DNA of 64,000 bases from assembly GCA_030826945.1 (NCBI GenBank), contig JAPQLC010000024.1, forward strand, positions 1-64,000, in the 5' to 3' direction. Shown here one piece after another: positions 9,129 to 16,934 of this stretch. The stretch's first letter is position 1, and every line of letters starts with the position of its first letter. The translations under genes and the position numbers were made by a program. The notes under the pieces are model-generated. The model searched no databases, had not been told where the DNA came from, and was given only the letters and a program-made list of their open reading frames with translations. Origin of the DNA: Candidatus Thiobius zoothamnicola. GTDB taxonomy: Bacteria; Pseudomonadota; Gammaproteobacteria; Chromatiales; Chromatiaceae.

Positions 9129-10276
9129 GGCGACGGTATGGGTATCGGGGCATCAGCCTGATTGAAATGCTGGCGGCGATGTTGATCAGTCTGGTGCTGA
9201 TTAGCAGCTTGGTCGCTTTGTTTGTGGCAAATAAAAAATCTTACCAACTTAGTCAGGCGATGACGCATTTGCAGGATAGCGCGCGTTATGTCGTGCCTTT
9301 ATTGGCGCAGGACATCCGTATGGCGGGTTATCTGGGATGTAATAGTCGCGCGTCCAAGGTTTTTGATGCATCAGTCTCCACGTTGGCAGGCGAATTGTGG
9401 GTGAATACGACGTATGACCAGACCGTGGAACCCATGAACGCTTTATATGTGTTGCGTGGTGGTTTGCAAGGATGGGAGGCTGAAGATACCGGAGATGGTC
9501 ATTATGCTGTGCTGACAGATGAGGCGGTTGTTGATATCGCTTCCAGTGGTTTATGGACGACCAGCGCGCGCCGTAATGATGGCACGGGCGCCGCCAGCGT
9601 TGATCAAAATACCCGTAGCGTGCCGCGCAGTGACGCCATTCGTTTGTGGCTTGTTGAGGGCGAACCGGCTTTCGTTCAGTCGATCACAAATTCTGCAATC
9701 AGGTTGTCGGCCAATCCGGGCATAGAGGCAGGGGAAATGTTACTATTAGCCGATTGCGCCAGTGTTAATGTGGTGCGTGCTTGTGAAGTTTCCGGTCGAT
9801 CCGATGTCAGCATTTCCATGGTCGGCTGTGAAGGTGTTGCCAATGATCGCGTACTGACCAGTCAACCCGGCGCATTGGCTTTTGCCTTGGTTGGTCGGAC
9901 TTATTTTGTTGGCCGCAGAGTTCACGACGATCCAACAAGCGCCGTGACTCTCTATTTACGTGAATGGCGTGATCCAACCAGATCAAGGGCGCAGCCGATT
10001 CTGGAAAATATTGAAAGTTTGCAGTTTTTATATGGGGAGGATATCGACCAACCCCTGCCTGATAGCGCGGCTGATCGATACGTCACGGCGGCTGACGTGG
10101 ATGATTGGCAGCGAGTCGTCAGCGTACGGATGGAGATACTGTTGCAAAGCGAGCGGGATGATTTGCTGGATGGCGAGCAAACACTGGCTTTTAATGGCAA
10201 AGAAGTGATTGGCGCGGATGGTCGTTTACGCTATGCGTTGGTGGCTACCATCGCATTGAGAAATCGCACGCCATGA
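9125..10276 (+). CDS. pilW: Type IV pilus assembly protein PilW
   Basis: A 383-residue minor pilin with an N-terminal prepilin helix (ISLIEMLAAMLISLVLIS; the cleavage Gly precedes ISLIE) and a large beta-rich domain. 'QDSARYVVPLLAQDIRMAGY' is highly typical of PilW. The domain contains several Cys, probably in disulfides in the periplasm. Start and stop codons overlap those of pilV and pilX by four bases each, which implies coupled translation. Confidence 0.88.
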   Translation: MRRRYGYRGISLIEMLAAMLISLVLISSLVALFVANKKSYQLSQAMTHLQDSARYVVPLLAQDIRMAGYLGCNSRASKVFDASVSTLAGELWVNTTYDQTVEPMNALYVLRGGLQGWEAEDTGDGHYAVLTDEAVVDIASSGLWTTSARRNDGTGAASVDQNTRSVPRSDAIRLWLVEGEPAFVQSITNSAIRLSANPGIEAGEMLLLADCASVNVVRACEVSGRSDVSISMVGCEGVANDRVLTSQPGALAFALVGRTYFVGRRVHDDPTSAVTLYLREWRDPTRSRAQPILENIESLQFLYGEDIDQPLPDSAADRYVTAADVDDWQRVVSVRMEILLQSERDDLLDGEQTLAFNGKEVIGADGRLRYALVATIALRNRTP

Positions 10277-10815
10277 GGCATCTTAACCGGCGTCGCCAAC
10301 AAGGCATGGCGCTGGTGGTATCCCTGGTGCTCTTATTGGTGCTGACGTTGTTGGCTGTCAGTCATACCCAACTGATTTTATTGCATGAGCGCATGTCGGC
10401 TGAAGTGAATACCCGTTATCAGGTTTTGCAAATAGCTGAAGCCGGTTTACGGGATGGTGAGCGGGATATTGTAGAGAATATTCAAACGGATACCCTATTT
10501 GATGCAGAATGTGCGGAGGGTCTGTGCCAATTGGCTGAGCAGGGCGAACAGGCTTGGCAGAGTGACCATGTGGATTGGATCAGTGGCGAGAACACCATCT
10601 CGTATGGTCAAAATACCGGCGCGACTCAGTTATTAGATGTCAGCAGGCAGCCGCGCTATATCATTGAGCGTTTGTCCGTGGTGGAGCGTGGGGCCAGCCT
10701 CAAACGTGGTCTCACATCGGCACTTGATCAAGGCGAATGGTACCGCGTGACGGCGGCTGGATATGGCCTGCAGGGTGATGTGGAGGCTATGGTGCAGAGT
10801 GTTTATCGTAAATAA
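10273..10815 (+). CDS. pilX: Type IV pilus assembly protein PilX
   Basis: A 180-residue protein with the PilX N-terminal pattern: basic leader, then QGMALVVSLVLLLVLTLLAV, a non-canonical prepilin helix. It continues with 'QIAEAGLRDGERDI', a conserved PilX segment. It belongs to the minor pilin complex. pilY1 and pilE-like genes, which often follow, are not here; the next gene is fimV. Confidence 0.85.
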   Translation: MRHLNRRRQQGMALVVSLVLLLVLTLLAVSHTQLILLHERMSAEVNTRYQVLQIAEAGLRDGERDIVENIQTDTLFDAECAEGLCQLAEQGEQAWQSDHVDWISGENTISYGQNTGATQLLDVSRQPRYIIERLSVVERGASLKRGLTSALDQGEWYRVTAAGYGLQGDVEAMVQSVYRK

Positions 10816-10839
10816 AAGATGTTTAAAGAGGACAGAGCT

Positions 10840-13020
10840 ATGCGGGCTTTGACCGCGTTGTTGTTAATTGTATTGAGCTTTGCTGGCACGTCTGTGCATG
10901 CGCTCGGTTTGGGCAATATGTTGACCCGTTCGGCGATGAATGAATCTCTGGATGCCGATATTGAACTGTTGTCGGTGAATGGCGCCGAACTGGATGCGGT
11001 CAAGGTCGGGCTGGCGAATGCGGCAGATTTTCAATTGGCGGGCGTGGCGCTCGTGCCAGTGCTGGATCATTTGAAATTCCAGGTGATGAACAATCGGTTG
11101 GGGAAGCCGGTGATTCGCATCACGTCGGATTTGCCGGTTAATGAGCCTTTCCTGAATTTTCTGATTCAGGTTGATTGGCCTGGAGGCCGTTTGCTGCGGG
11201 AATATACGGCACTGCTGGATCCGCCGGTGACGACTGGGTTTCAGTCGCCGAAAATCGCCGCGCCTGATGGAAGGATTGCCTTGACGCCGACGCCATCCGC
11301 AGTCGCCATCGCTGAATTGATAGGTGCTGCGTCAAGGACGGATGAATATGGCCCGGTCAAAGCGAAGGAGACATTATGGAGTATCGCGGGTCAAGTGCGT
11401 CCAGATGGCGTGACCATGCAGCAGATGATGGTCGCCTTGCAACGCGCCAACCCGCAAGCTTTTATCGGCGGCAACATGAACCGCTTGCGTCAGGGGCAGA
11501 TTCTGCGAGTGCCGGATTTAAATGAGATACTGGATATCACGCCGATGCAGGCGGCGGCGATATTCCGCCAGCAGGTGGATACTTGGTTGGGGCGGATGAG
11601 TCCGGCTGCATCGGTTCAAGGCGAACAGGATTCACCTACCATCGCGCCTGAGTCCGATGATCAATCGCCAAGCCAAGCCTCCTCTGACACGAACCGTAAG
11701 ATGGTGCCCAAACCGGATGTTTTGAACGCGTCTCAGCAACCTCGTGATCGTTTGCAAATCGCCACGGCCAGACCGGAAGGAGAAGGTGATGCCGGAGCCA
11801 GTGAAGGACGCGGTGAGATACGTGATCATGAAGGTCTTGCGGAACATCTGATGCAAGTGCGGGAAAATGCGGAAACCGCGCGTCAGGAAGCCAGTATATT
11901 GCGTAGCGAAATTGATGATCTGCAGACCCGCTTAAATGATATGCAACGCTTATTGGCGTTGAAAGATGAGCAACTGGCGCAATTACAAGATCGCATCCAA
12001 CAGCGGCCTGAACAGACGATGGCAGCGTCAGCCTTGCCGGATATGGAACGGGTATTGAGTGGTCAAGCGGCTAAGCCGGAGGGTGAAGGGCATTCGCTGG
12101 CGAATTCACCGATTGCCCCCTTGCCTGACCAAGATCCGATGAGGCTTGATCATTCAAATGAACCGCTGGCTTCTGAAATAGAGGGGCAGCCCGATGGTGA
12201 GAAAATAGTGTCGTCCTGGTGGCAAAACCTGTTGAGCCAGCCGGTTTATGTGGCGTTGGGCGCCATCTTATTGCTGTTGTTGGTTTTCTTACTGATTCGG
12301 CGCAAACGCAGTGAAGTGGTTGCTGAAGAGATTGCCGGGCAGGATCCCTTTGATGCCGGCTATGTCGCTTCGCCGCCATCGTTCATTAAAGAAAATGAGG
12401 GGGATGAATGCATCCGGCAGGCGGATGCGGATATTGCGCGTGGGGATTTTGCGCAAGCGGAAGAGCGGCTTCAACAGGCTCAGCACGAATTCCCGCAGCA
12501 TTTGGAGATTCCACACAAATTATTACAGATTTATTTTGCCACCGAAAATACCCAGGCGTTTATTGAATTGGCTCAGCAACTATTTGATCAGCATCAACCT
12601 TCGAGCAACCCTGAAGCGTGGGCTGAGATCGTCGCCATGGGTGAGGAACTGGCTCCGGATAATGCCTTATTTCAGGGTGCTGGCGAGATGAATTTTGCCT
12701 TGGAGGATGATTTTTCTGCGACGGAGAAAACAGATGCCGCCAACCGGCAGGAGCCGCCGCCTTTCTCTTCTGTACCGCTTGACCAGCCATTGGATATTGA
12801 GCGTGCCTTCCAACATGTTGTGGGTGAGGATAATTTGACGGTGGAATCGTCTGATTCTACGGATCCCGACCACCAGGACAGGCAAAACAAACTGGATTTG
12901 GCGCGTGTGTATATTGACATGGGAGATGCGGATGGCGCGCGTGGCATTTTGCAGGAAGTGCAAGCGACAGGTTCGCCCTTGCAGCAACAGCAAGCCGCCG
13001 AACTCTTAGCCAAGATTTAG
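10840..13020 (+). CDS. fimV: FimV/HubP family polar landmark and pilus assembly protein
   Basis: A 726-residue protein. I choose ATG 10840 because AAAGAGGA precedes it and it gives a clean signal peptide (MRALTALLLIVLSFAGTSVHA). Order: signal peptide; an N-terminal FimV domain starting 'LGLGNM'; a LysM peptidoglycan-binding region (about 190-235, 'VPDLNEIL'); a coiled coil (about 340-390); a single membrane helix ('PVYVALGAILLLLLVFLLI', ~470); and a cytoplasmic acidic TPR-like region ending in the FimV C-terminal domain ('LDLARVYIDMGDADGARGIL'). Members organise the cell pole, chemosensory arrays and type IV pili. It is followed directly by truA, a common gammaproteobacterial order. Confidence 0.9.
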   Translation: MRALTALLLIVLSFAGTSVHALGLGNMLTRSAMNESLDADIELLSVNGAELDAVKVGLANAADFQLAGVALVPVLDHLKFQVMNNRLGKPVIRITSDLPVNEPFLNFLIQVDWPGGRLLREYTALLDPPVTTGFQSPKIAAPDGRIALTPTPSAVAIAELIGAASRTDEYGPVKAKETLWSIAGQVRPDGVTMQQMMVALQRANPQAFIGGNMNRLRQGQILRVPDLNEILDITPMQAAAIFRQQVDTWLGRMSPAASVQGEQDSPTIAPESDDQSPSQASSDTNRKMVPKPDVLNASQQPRDRLQIATARPEGEGDAGASEGRGEIRDHEGLAEHLMQVRENAETARQEASILRSEIDDLQTRLNDMQRLLALKDEQLAQLQDRIQQRPEQTMAASALPDMERVLSGQAAKPEGEGHSLANSPIAPLPDQDPMRLDHSNEPLASEIEGQPDGEKIVSSWWQNLLSQPVYVALGAILLLLLVFLLIRRKRSEVVAEEIAGQDPFDAGYVASPPSFIKENEGDECIRQADADIARGDFAQAEERLQQAQHEFPQHLEIPHKLLQIYFATENTQAFIELAQQLFDQHQPSSNPEAWAEIVAMGEELAPDNALFQGAGEMNFALEDDFSATEKTDAANRQEPPPFSSVPLDQPLDIERAFQHVVGEDNLTVESSDSTDPDHQDRQNKLDLARVYIDMGDADGARGILQEVQATGSPLQQQQAAELLAKI

Positions 13021-13039
13021 CTATCGACTCATACTGCAA

Positions 13040-13846
13040 ATGCGTATCGCGCTTGGCGTTGAATATGATGGCAGTCGCTTTTGCGGCTGGCAGGTGCAGC
13101 AGCCTGGCATACGTACGGTGCAAGGCGAATTGGAAGCGGCTTTAAGCCGGGTTGCCAATCATCCGGTCAGGGTGACTTGCGCCGGGCGCACCGATACTGG
13201 CGTGCATGCGTTAAGCCAAATTGTGCATTTTGATACCTCAGCACAGCGTGAAGCCCGGAACTGGGTGCTGGGTTGTAATAGCGATTTGCCGGAAGATGTG
13301 AACCTCCTGTGGGCCAGAGAAGTTCCCGCTGATTTTAGCGCGCGTTTCGCTGCCCAGAGTCGCCATTATCATTATTGGATACTTAATCGCTCCGTACGCA
13401 GTAGCTTACTCGCGCGGCGAGTCACTTGGATCCACCGACCTCTGGATGTTGAGCGGATGCGTGGAGCCGCCCAGGCGTTGATTGGCGAACATGACTTTTC
13501 CAGTTATCGCGCATTAGGCTGTCAGGCCAAATCACCAGTCAGGATACTTCATCAACTGCATGTGCGACGTTACGATGACCTGATTTGTCTGCATTTACAG
13601 GCGAATGCATTTCTCCACCACATGGTGCGTAATATTGCTGGGGTGCTGATCGCTATCGGAGCCGGAGAACAGCCCGTAACCTGGGCTGGAGACGTGCTGC
13701 GCAAGCGTGATCGTACGCAAGGCGGCGTTACCGCGCCGCCGGATGGATTGTATTTTTCCCGGGTCGAATACCCTGAGGTATTTCAAATACCGAGTACTCC
13801 ATCAACCCACCATGATTGGCTTGGCGGAGCGTTATTACGTGGATAG
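13040..13846 (+). CDS. truA: tRNA pseudouridine(38-40) synthase TruA
   Basis: A 268-residue enzyme that isomerises uridines 38-40 in the anticodon arm of tRNAs. The catalytic Asp lies in CAGRTDTGVHAL (about residue 52). 'FHHMVRNIAG'-like 'FLHHMVRNIAGVL' and the C-terminal 'TAPPDGLYF' are further signatures. It lies 19 bases after fimV and is probably co-transcribed. Past its 3' end the cassette array begins within about 175 bases. Confidence 0.94.
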   Translation: MRIALGVEYDGSRFCGWQVQQPGIRTVQGELEAALSRVANHPVRVTCAGRTDTGVHALSQIVHFDTSAQREARNWVLGCNSDLPEDVNLLWAREVPADFSARFAAQSRHYHYWILNRSVRSSLLARRVTWIHRPLDVERMRGAAQALIGEHDFSSYRALGCQAKSPVRILHQLHVRRYDDLICLHLQANAFLHHMVRNIAGVLIAIGAGEQPVTWAGDVLRKRDRTQGGVTAPPDGLYFSRVEYPEVFQIPSTPSTHHDWLGGALLRG

Positions 13847-13922
13847 CCAAGCACAGCCTTTGAGAACGCGATTGAATGGCTCGTCCCGTCAGTTGAACAG
13901 CCTATAATGCAAGTCTGCCACC

Positions 13923-13942
13923 ATTCCCGCGCAGGTGGGGAT
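13923..13942. repeat. Single REP-like half-unit
   Basis: The sequence ATTCCCGCGCAGGTGGGGAT resembles one arm of the paired repeat at 42773-42839 with a few changes. Such 'TTCCCGCGCAGGCGGGAA' units are widespread intergenic repeats in proteobacteria. This copy stands alone between truA and the first attC. Confidence 0.6.
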
Positions 13943-14020
13943 GTTGTGATCTGGTATCAGGTTTTGTCGTCAGTTATGTGTCGTTTAATGACAGAATGTA
14001 ACATTAGACGGCCACTGCCC

Positions 14021-14101
14021 GCCTAACACCATGCTCGAGTCGGACATCCACGCCCGCCATCCTGATGGAGTGGGCGGATGCCGCTAAGCACGATGTTAGG
14101 C
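14021..14101 (+). other. attC site 0
   Basis: R'' GCCTAAC at 14021-14027 is perfectly complementary to R' GTTAGGC at 14095-14101, with an imperfect hairpin between (arms around ATCCACGCCC and GTGGGCGGAT). Cleavage would fall after G14095. It is the first recognisable attC of the array; its inner sequence is unlike the other sites. Confidence 0.78.
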
Positions 14102-14111
14102 AATTTTGTAA

Positions 14112-14399
14112 TTTAAGGGAAAAGGAAAGATTAAAGATATTAAAGCAGATGACGTTCTTATCCTTAAATACAAAGACACTTTCTTTGCCTATGGTAGAGC
14201 AAGCTCAGAAATGCAAAAAATTGATGGTCGTGGTTGGTGTCTTAAGGTGCCTGTTGAGGGCTGGATTACTGATAAAAGTGTATCTAAATCCGGAATCAAA
14301 AGCGCTCAAATAGGGGGCAACAATCATGCTGATGTTAAATCAGTGAGTCGAGAGTTTGCAAGAAAGAAAATGAATAAAATCGGCATTCCTTTGGGGTAG
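14112..14399 (+). pseudogene. 5'-truncated ORF in cassette 1, family not recognised
   Basis: The frame is open from 14112 to a TAG at 14399 and encodes ~95 residues with normal-looking protein character (for example 'DVLILKYKDTFFAYGRA' and 'GRGWCLKVPVEGWI'). The only ATG is deep inside at 14211, and a TAA lies just upstream at 14109. The cassette boundary is at 14096, so the gene appears to have lost its start on joining the array. The beta-rich start resembles a PUA/EVE-like barrel, but I cannot name a family. Confidence 0.45.
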
Positions 14400-14551
14400 T
14401 CTGGAAGAGACTGAAATAGTACAAAAGGAAAACAAATAAAAGGGATTTTCGCACGGTTAATTGGATGCTAATTCCGAAAAAGAGAGATTTTTTATTAAAA
14501 ACAAATAGTTAAATGAAATATTTGAAAAATTCCTGCAGAATTAGCGGGAAA

Positions 14552-14602
14552 CCTTGTAATTTTGTTTTGTGGGACGAAGTCCCTCAAAACAGGCTGTTAG
14601 AA
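14552..14602 (+). other. Partial attC site 1
   Basis: A hairpin with arms TTTTGTGGGAC and GTCCCTCAAAA is followed by R' GTTAGAA at 14596-14602. The matching left box expected for cassette 1 (ATTGCCTAAC) is not found in 14400-14550. The site therefore looks half decayed, yet its R' is the true 5' boundary of cassette 2. Confidence 0.55.
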
Positions 14603-14619
14603 GCAAAAAGGAAATATCT

Positions 14620-15444
14620 ATGAAGAAACAATCAAAGGAAACAAATCTGTTCACCCAAGAACAAGAAAAAAAGATTCAAGAAGCACTGAATCATATAAAA
14701 AATTACACTCCAAAAGTTGGAGTTTTCGGTGACACCGGCGTTGGTAAATCATCGCTATGTAATGCACTATTTAGAAAAGATATTGCGAGCGTAAGCGATG
14801 TAGAGGCATGTACGCGAGAAATACAGGAAATCAACCTTCAGCCATCGGAAAAAGGTGGATTGATTTTAGTCGATGTACCTGGCTTAGGTGAAGATCCAGA
14901 CAGGCATAATGAGTACATCGAACTATATGACTCCCTTGTTCAGGAGTTAGATCTATTGCTTTGGGTCATAAAAGCAGACGACAGGAAGTTTAGTACAGGT
15001 ATCGATTTCTACAAAAGCTTGAATGGTGTAAATATCGAAGTAATCTTTGTTATTAACCAAGTAGATAAAATAGAACCTGTATCTGAGTTTTATGAGAACG
15101 GAAAGAAGTTAAGCAAAACACAGATAGCTAATATTGAAAGAAAAGAACAAGACGTTATTAATAGGTTTAGTGTTGAGAGAAATCGTGTTATTCCTGTGTC
15201 AGCAACGCAGAAAATTGGTCTTGAAGAGTTGGTAACTGTAGCCATTCAGTTGTTACCAAATGATAAAAAATATTCTTTTTCACGTGAAGCAAAAAAAGAA
15301 AACGTTTCAAAAGAAGCGAAAGAGGAAGTTAAGCGAGGGATTTTAGAATACCTTGGTGAGGCGCTTGATGCGACAAAAGACTTTGTTGCTGATGTGGTTG
15401 AAGAGGTTTGGGATAGAGTCAAACCTAGTTGGTGGCTTTGGTAA
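14620..15444 (+). CDS. Era/YfjP-like GTPase in integron cassette 2
   Basis: A 274-residue P-loop GTPase that fills a whole cassette. ATG 14620 has AAGGAAA upstream. Motifs: G1 GDTGVGKSS (37-45), probable G2 Thr65, G3 DVPG (85-88), G4 NQVD (146-149), G5 SAT (194-196). The order and the long helical C-terminus resemble the YfjP/YeeP and interferon-inducible/dynamin-related branch of TRAFAC GTPases. The C-terminus is amphipathic and ends in aromatic residues (KPSWWLW), suggesting contact with membrane. AT-rich codon use differs from the flanking chromosome. The function is unknown; YfjP-like GTPases are found in prophage and defence islands, so phage defence is a reasonable hypothesis but unproven. 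Confidence 0.75.
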   Translation: MKKQSKETNLFTQEQEKKIQEALNHIKNYTPKVGVFGDTGVGKSSLCNALFRKDIASVSDVEACTREIQEINLQPSEKGGLILVDVPGLGEDPDRHNEYIELYDSLVQELDLLLWVIKADDRKFSTGIDFYKSLNGVNIEVIFVINQVDKIEPVSEFYENGKKLSKTQIANIERKEQDVINRFSVERNRVIPVSATQKIGLEELVTVAIQLLPNDKKYSFSREAKKENVSKEAKEEVKRGILEYLGEALDATKDFVADVVEEVWDRVKPSWWLW

Positions 15445-15448
15445 AAAA

Positions 15449-15543
15449 GCTTCTAACAATGCCATAAACACGGACGCCAAAAAGCTGCGCCGCTCGTTCC
15501 TCACTATGCAGCTTTTTGACTCCGGTTATGGCTAGCGTTAGCT
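15449..15543 (+). other. attC site 2
   Basis: R'' GCTTCTAAC at 15449-15457 pairs with the cassette 2 start; R' is GTTAGCT at 15537-15543. The inner arms 'GCCATAAACACGGACGCC' with AAAAAGCTGC and GCAGCTTTTT with 'CTCCGGTTATGGC' form a long imperfect hairpin. It belongs to the same sequence type as attC sites 5 and 7. Confidence 0.88.
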
Positions 15544-15573
15544 GTGATAAGACCGAAGTGGTAGAATCCTACC

Positions 15574-16050
15574 ATGTCCGAAACTGTCTACATTGAATCC
15601 TCTGTCATCAGCTATTTTACGGCACGGCCAAGTCGCGATGTCGTAGTCTCCGCTCGTCAAGCTATAACAGAAAATTGGTGGCGGAATCAAAAACCCAAAT
15701 ACGAAGTATTCATTTCCGGTTTGGTGGTTCAAGAAGTGTCAAAGGGTGATGGAGATGCTGCTCAAAAAAGACTTGGAGCTATAGCTGGTATCCCATTACT
15801 TGCCATGCCAGAGGAGGCATTGAAGCTTGCAAAAGACCTTTTAGCTCAAGGCGCTGTGCCACCAAACAGCGAAGAAGATGCATTCCATATCGCAATTGCT
15901 GCTGTCTCAGGCATCAATTTTCTTCTTACCTGGAATTTCAAACACATCAACAACGCACATACCAAGGCATTAATCTCATCCGTGGTTGAAACACATGGTT
16001 TTATTTGTCCCATTTTGTGTTCGCCTGAAGAGTTAGGAGCGGAAATATGA
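15574..16050 (+). CDS. PIN domain toxin (VapC-like) in cassette 3
   Basis: A 158-residue PIN-domain protein. The first acidic position is in 'YIESSVISYF' (Glu8 in place of the usual Asp, as in a PIN subfamily). Others are in 'GLVVQEVSKGD' and 'NSEEDAFHIAIA', and 'LLTWNFKHINN' is characteristic of this subfamily. PIN toxins cleave RNA and are neutralised by a partner encoded next to them. The stop overlaps the next ATG (ATGA at 16047-16050). In VapBC the antitoxin normally comes first; here it follows. Confidence 0.83.
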   Translation: MSETVYIESSVISYFTARPSRDVVVSARQAITENWWRNQKPKYEVFISGLVVQEVSKGDGDAAQKRLGAIAGIPLLAMPEEALKLAKDLLAQGAVPPNSEEDAFHIAIAAVSGINFLLTWNFKHINNAHTKALISSVVETHGFICPILCSPEELGAEI

Positions 16051-16220
16051 TAGAAGACCCGATTGTTGCTGAAATTCGCCGCTACCGCATGGAGCATGCG
16101 GAAAAATACGGGCATGATCTCAAACGAATCTGGGAAGCCCTGAAAGAGTTTGAAACAAAGTCAGGGTATGAAGTTGTACATCGCAAACCACGCTTGTTGT
16201 CACCGGAAGTACACAGCTAA
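16047..16220 (+). CDS. Small antitoxin partner of the PIN toxin
   Basis: A 57-residue ORF too short for most gene finders. It starts MIEDPIVAEIRRYRMEHAEK, continues with helical 'LKRIWEALKEFE' and ends 'LLSPEVHS'. It overlaps the toxin gene by four bases, and its TAA is part of the R'' box of attC site 3 (AGC-TAA-C), so it uses the cassette to its last base. Its antitoxin role follows from position; similar small ORFs follow PIN genes of this subfamily. Confidence 0.72.
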   Translation: MIEDPIVAEIRRYRMEHAEKYGHDLKRIWEALKEFETKSGYEVVHRKPRLLSPEVHS

Positions 16221-16327
16221 CACAACGCTCCAGCGGAACTCAACACTGCGCGGCTTTTTGCGCATGGCTTCGCCATTATCGCGCAAACGCCGCTCCGCGT
16301 TGGGTTCCGCTGAGCTAGGCGTTAGGC
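16215..16327 (+). other. attC site 3
   Basis: R'' AGCTAAC at 16215-16221; R' GTTAGGC at 16321-16327. The interior carries 'CAGCGGAACTCAACACTGCG' paired with 'GTTGGGTTCCGCTGAGC', and a GCGC-rich central loop. It is closely similar to attC site 4, so these two cassettes probably come from a related pool. Confidence 0.88.
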
Positions 16328-16335
16328 AAGGCAAT

Positions 16336-16362
16336 ATGGATCAAAATTGGAGTATAGGTTGA
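16336..16362 (+). other. Short leader ORF overlapping the hicA start
   Basis: ATG at 16336 opens an eight-codon frame (MDQNWSIG) whose TGA (16360-16362) overlaps the hicA TTG start at 16359 as TTGA. It begins 14 bases after the cassette boundary. A coupling role in translating a promoterless cassette is inferred. Confidence 0.35.
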
Positions 16363-16544
16363 AAGTCAAAGAACTTATCAAATTGATCCAAGCTGACGGA
16401 TGGATTCTTACAAGAACGCGTGGAAGCCATCGACAATATAAACATCCCACAAAGCTTGGTACGGTAACTGTTTCTGGAAAGCCCAACATAGACATTCCGT
16501 CGGGGACTTTAAACAGTGCTTTGAAACAAGCCGGTCTAAAATAG
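16359..16544 (+). CDS. hicA: HicA family mRNA interferase toxin, cassette 4
   Basis: A 61-residue double-stranded-RNA-binding-like toxin with the family's hallmark 'GWILTRTRGSHRQYKHP', containing the catalytic His, and 'VTVSGKPNIDIPSGTL'. The TTG at 16359 is chosen because GGAG lies six bases upstream and it gives the usual HicA length; a TTG at 16347 is also in frame. HicA cleaves mRNA and tmRNA until bound by HicB, encoded 13 bases downstream. Confidence 0.9.
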   Translation: MKVKELIKLIQADGWILTRTRGSHRQYKHPTKLGTVTVSGKPNIDIPSGTLNSALKQAGLK

Positions 16545-16557
16545 CGAGGTAATAACA

Positions 16558-16773
16558 ATGGAGTACATTGTAGTTCTTGAACAAGGTAAAGCGGGTTATG
16601 GTGCTTTTGTCCCTGACTTACCAGGTTGTATTGCTGCTGGGGAATCAAAAAATGAGACACTGGCACTTATTAAAGAAGCCATAGAATTTCATATTGAAGG
16701 TCTTGTTGAAGATGGAACAGTCATTCCAGGATCGCACTGTGAAATAGAGCGCGTGGCTGTCAATATTGCCTAA
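16558..16773 (+). CDS. hicB: HicB family antitoxin, cassette 4
   Basis: A 71-residue protein of the short HicB type: 'YIVVLEQGKAGYGAFVPDLPGCIAAGES' contains the partly degraded RNase H-like fold that binds HicA. There is no C-terminal DNA-binding domain, so autoregulation may be weak or absent. The TAA forms part of the R'' box of attC site 4 (GCC-TAA-C). Confidence 0.9.
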   Translation: MEYIVVLEQGKAGYGAFVPDLPGCIAAGESKNETLALIKEAIEFHIEGLVEDGTVIPGSHCEIERVAVNIA

Positions 16774-16881
16774 CTTGGCGCTCCAGCGGACACCCACTAC
16801 TGCGCGGCTTTTGGCGCATGGTTCTGCCATTATCGTGCAAACGCCGCTGAGTGTTGGGTGCCACTGAGCTAGGCGTTATGT
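16768..16881 (+). other. attC site 4
   Basis: R'' GCCTAAC at 16768-16774; R' GTTATGT at 16875-16881. The inner arms 'CAGCGGACACCCACTACTGC' and 'GTTGGGTGCCACTGAGC' give a long hairpin nearly identical in plan to attC site 3. Confidence 0.88.
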
Positions 16882-16934
16882 TTCCAAATAGCACCTTCCA
16901 AAGCACTCCAATGGAGTATAAACTTGATGAATGA
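16878..16934 (+). other. Leader ORF starting in the attC core and overlapping higB
   Basis: ATG at 16878 is the ATG of the recombination core GTTATGT. The frame runs 18 codons (MFPNSTFQSTPMEYKLDE) to a TGA at 16932-16934, which overlaps the toxin's ATG at 16931 (ATGA). A second in-frame ATG is at 16911. The arrangement parallels the leader before hicA and suggests translational coupling; translation is not shown. Confidence 0.35.

Noticed and set aside
13908..13913. TATAAT as a possible cassette promoter (Pc) ahead of the array
   Set aside because: No acceptable -35 box at 16-18 bases upstream, so I could not support a promoter.
13973..13979. GTTATGT as a possible attI or another attC core
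   Set aside because: No paired box or hairpin lies at a suitable distance, and only 48 bases separate it from the next R'' box; a chance match is likely.
14065..14313. An 82-codon plus-strand ORF overlapping attC site 0
   Set aside because: It starts inside the attC hairpin and runs out of frame across the more protein-like frame at 14112-14399; residue composition looks random.
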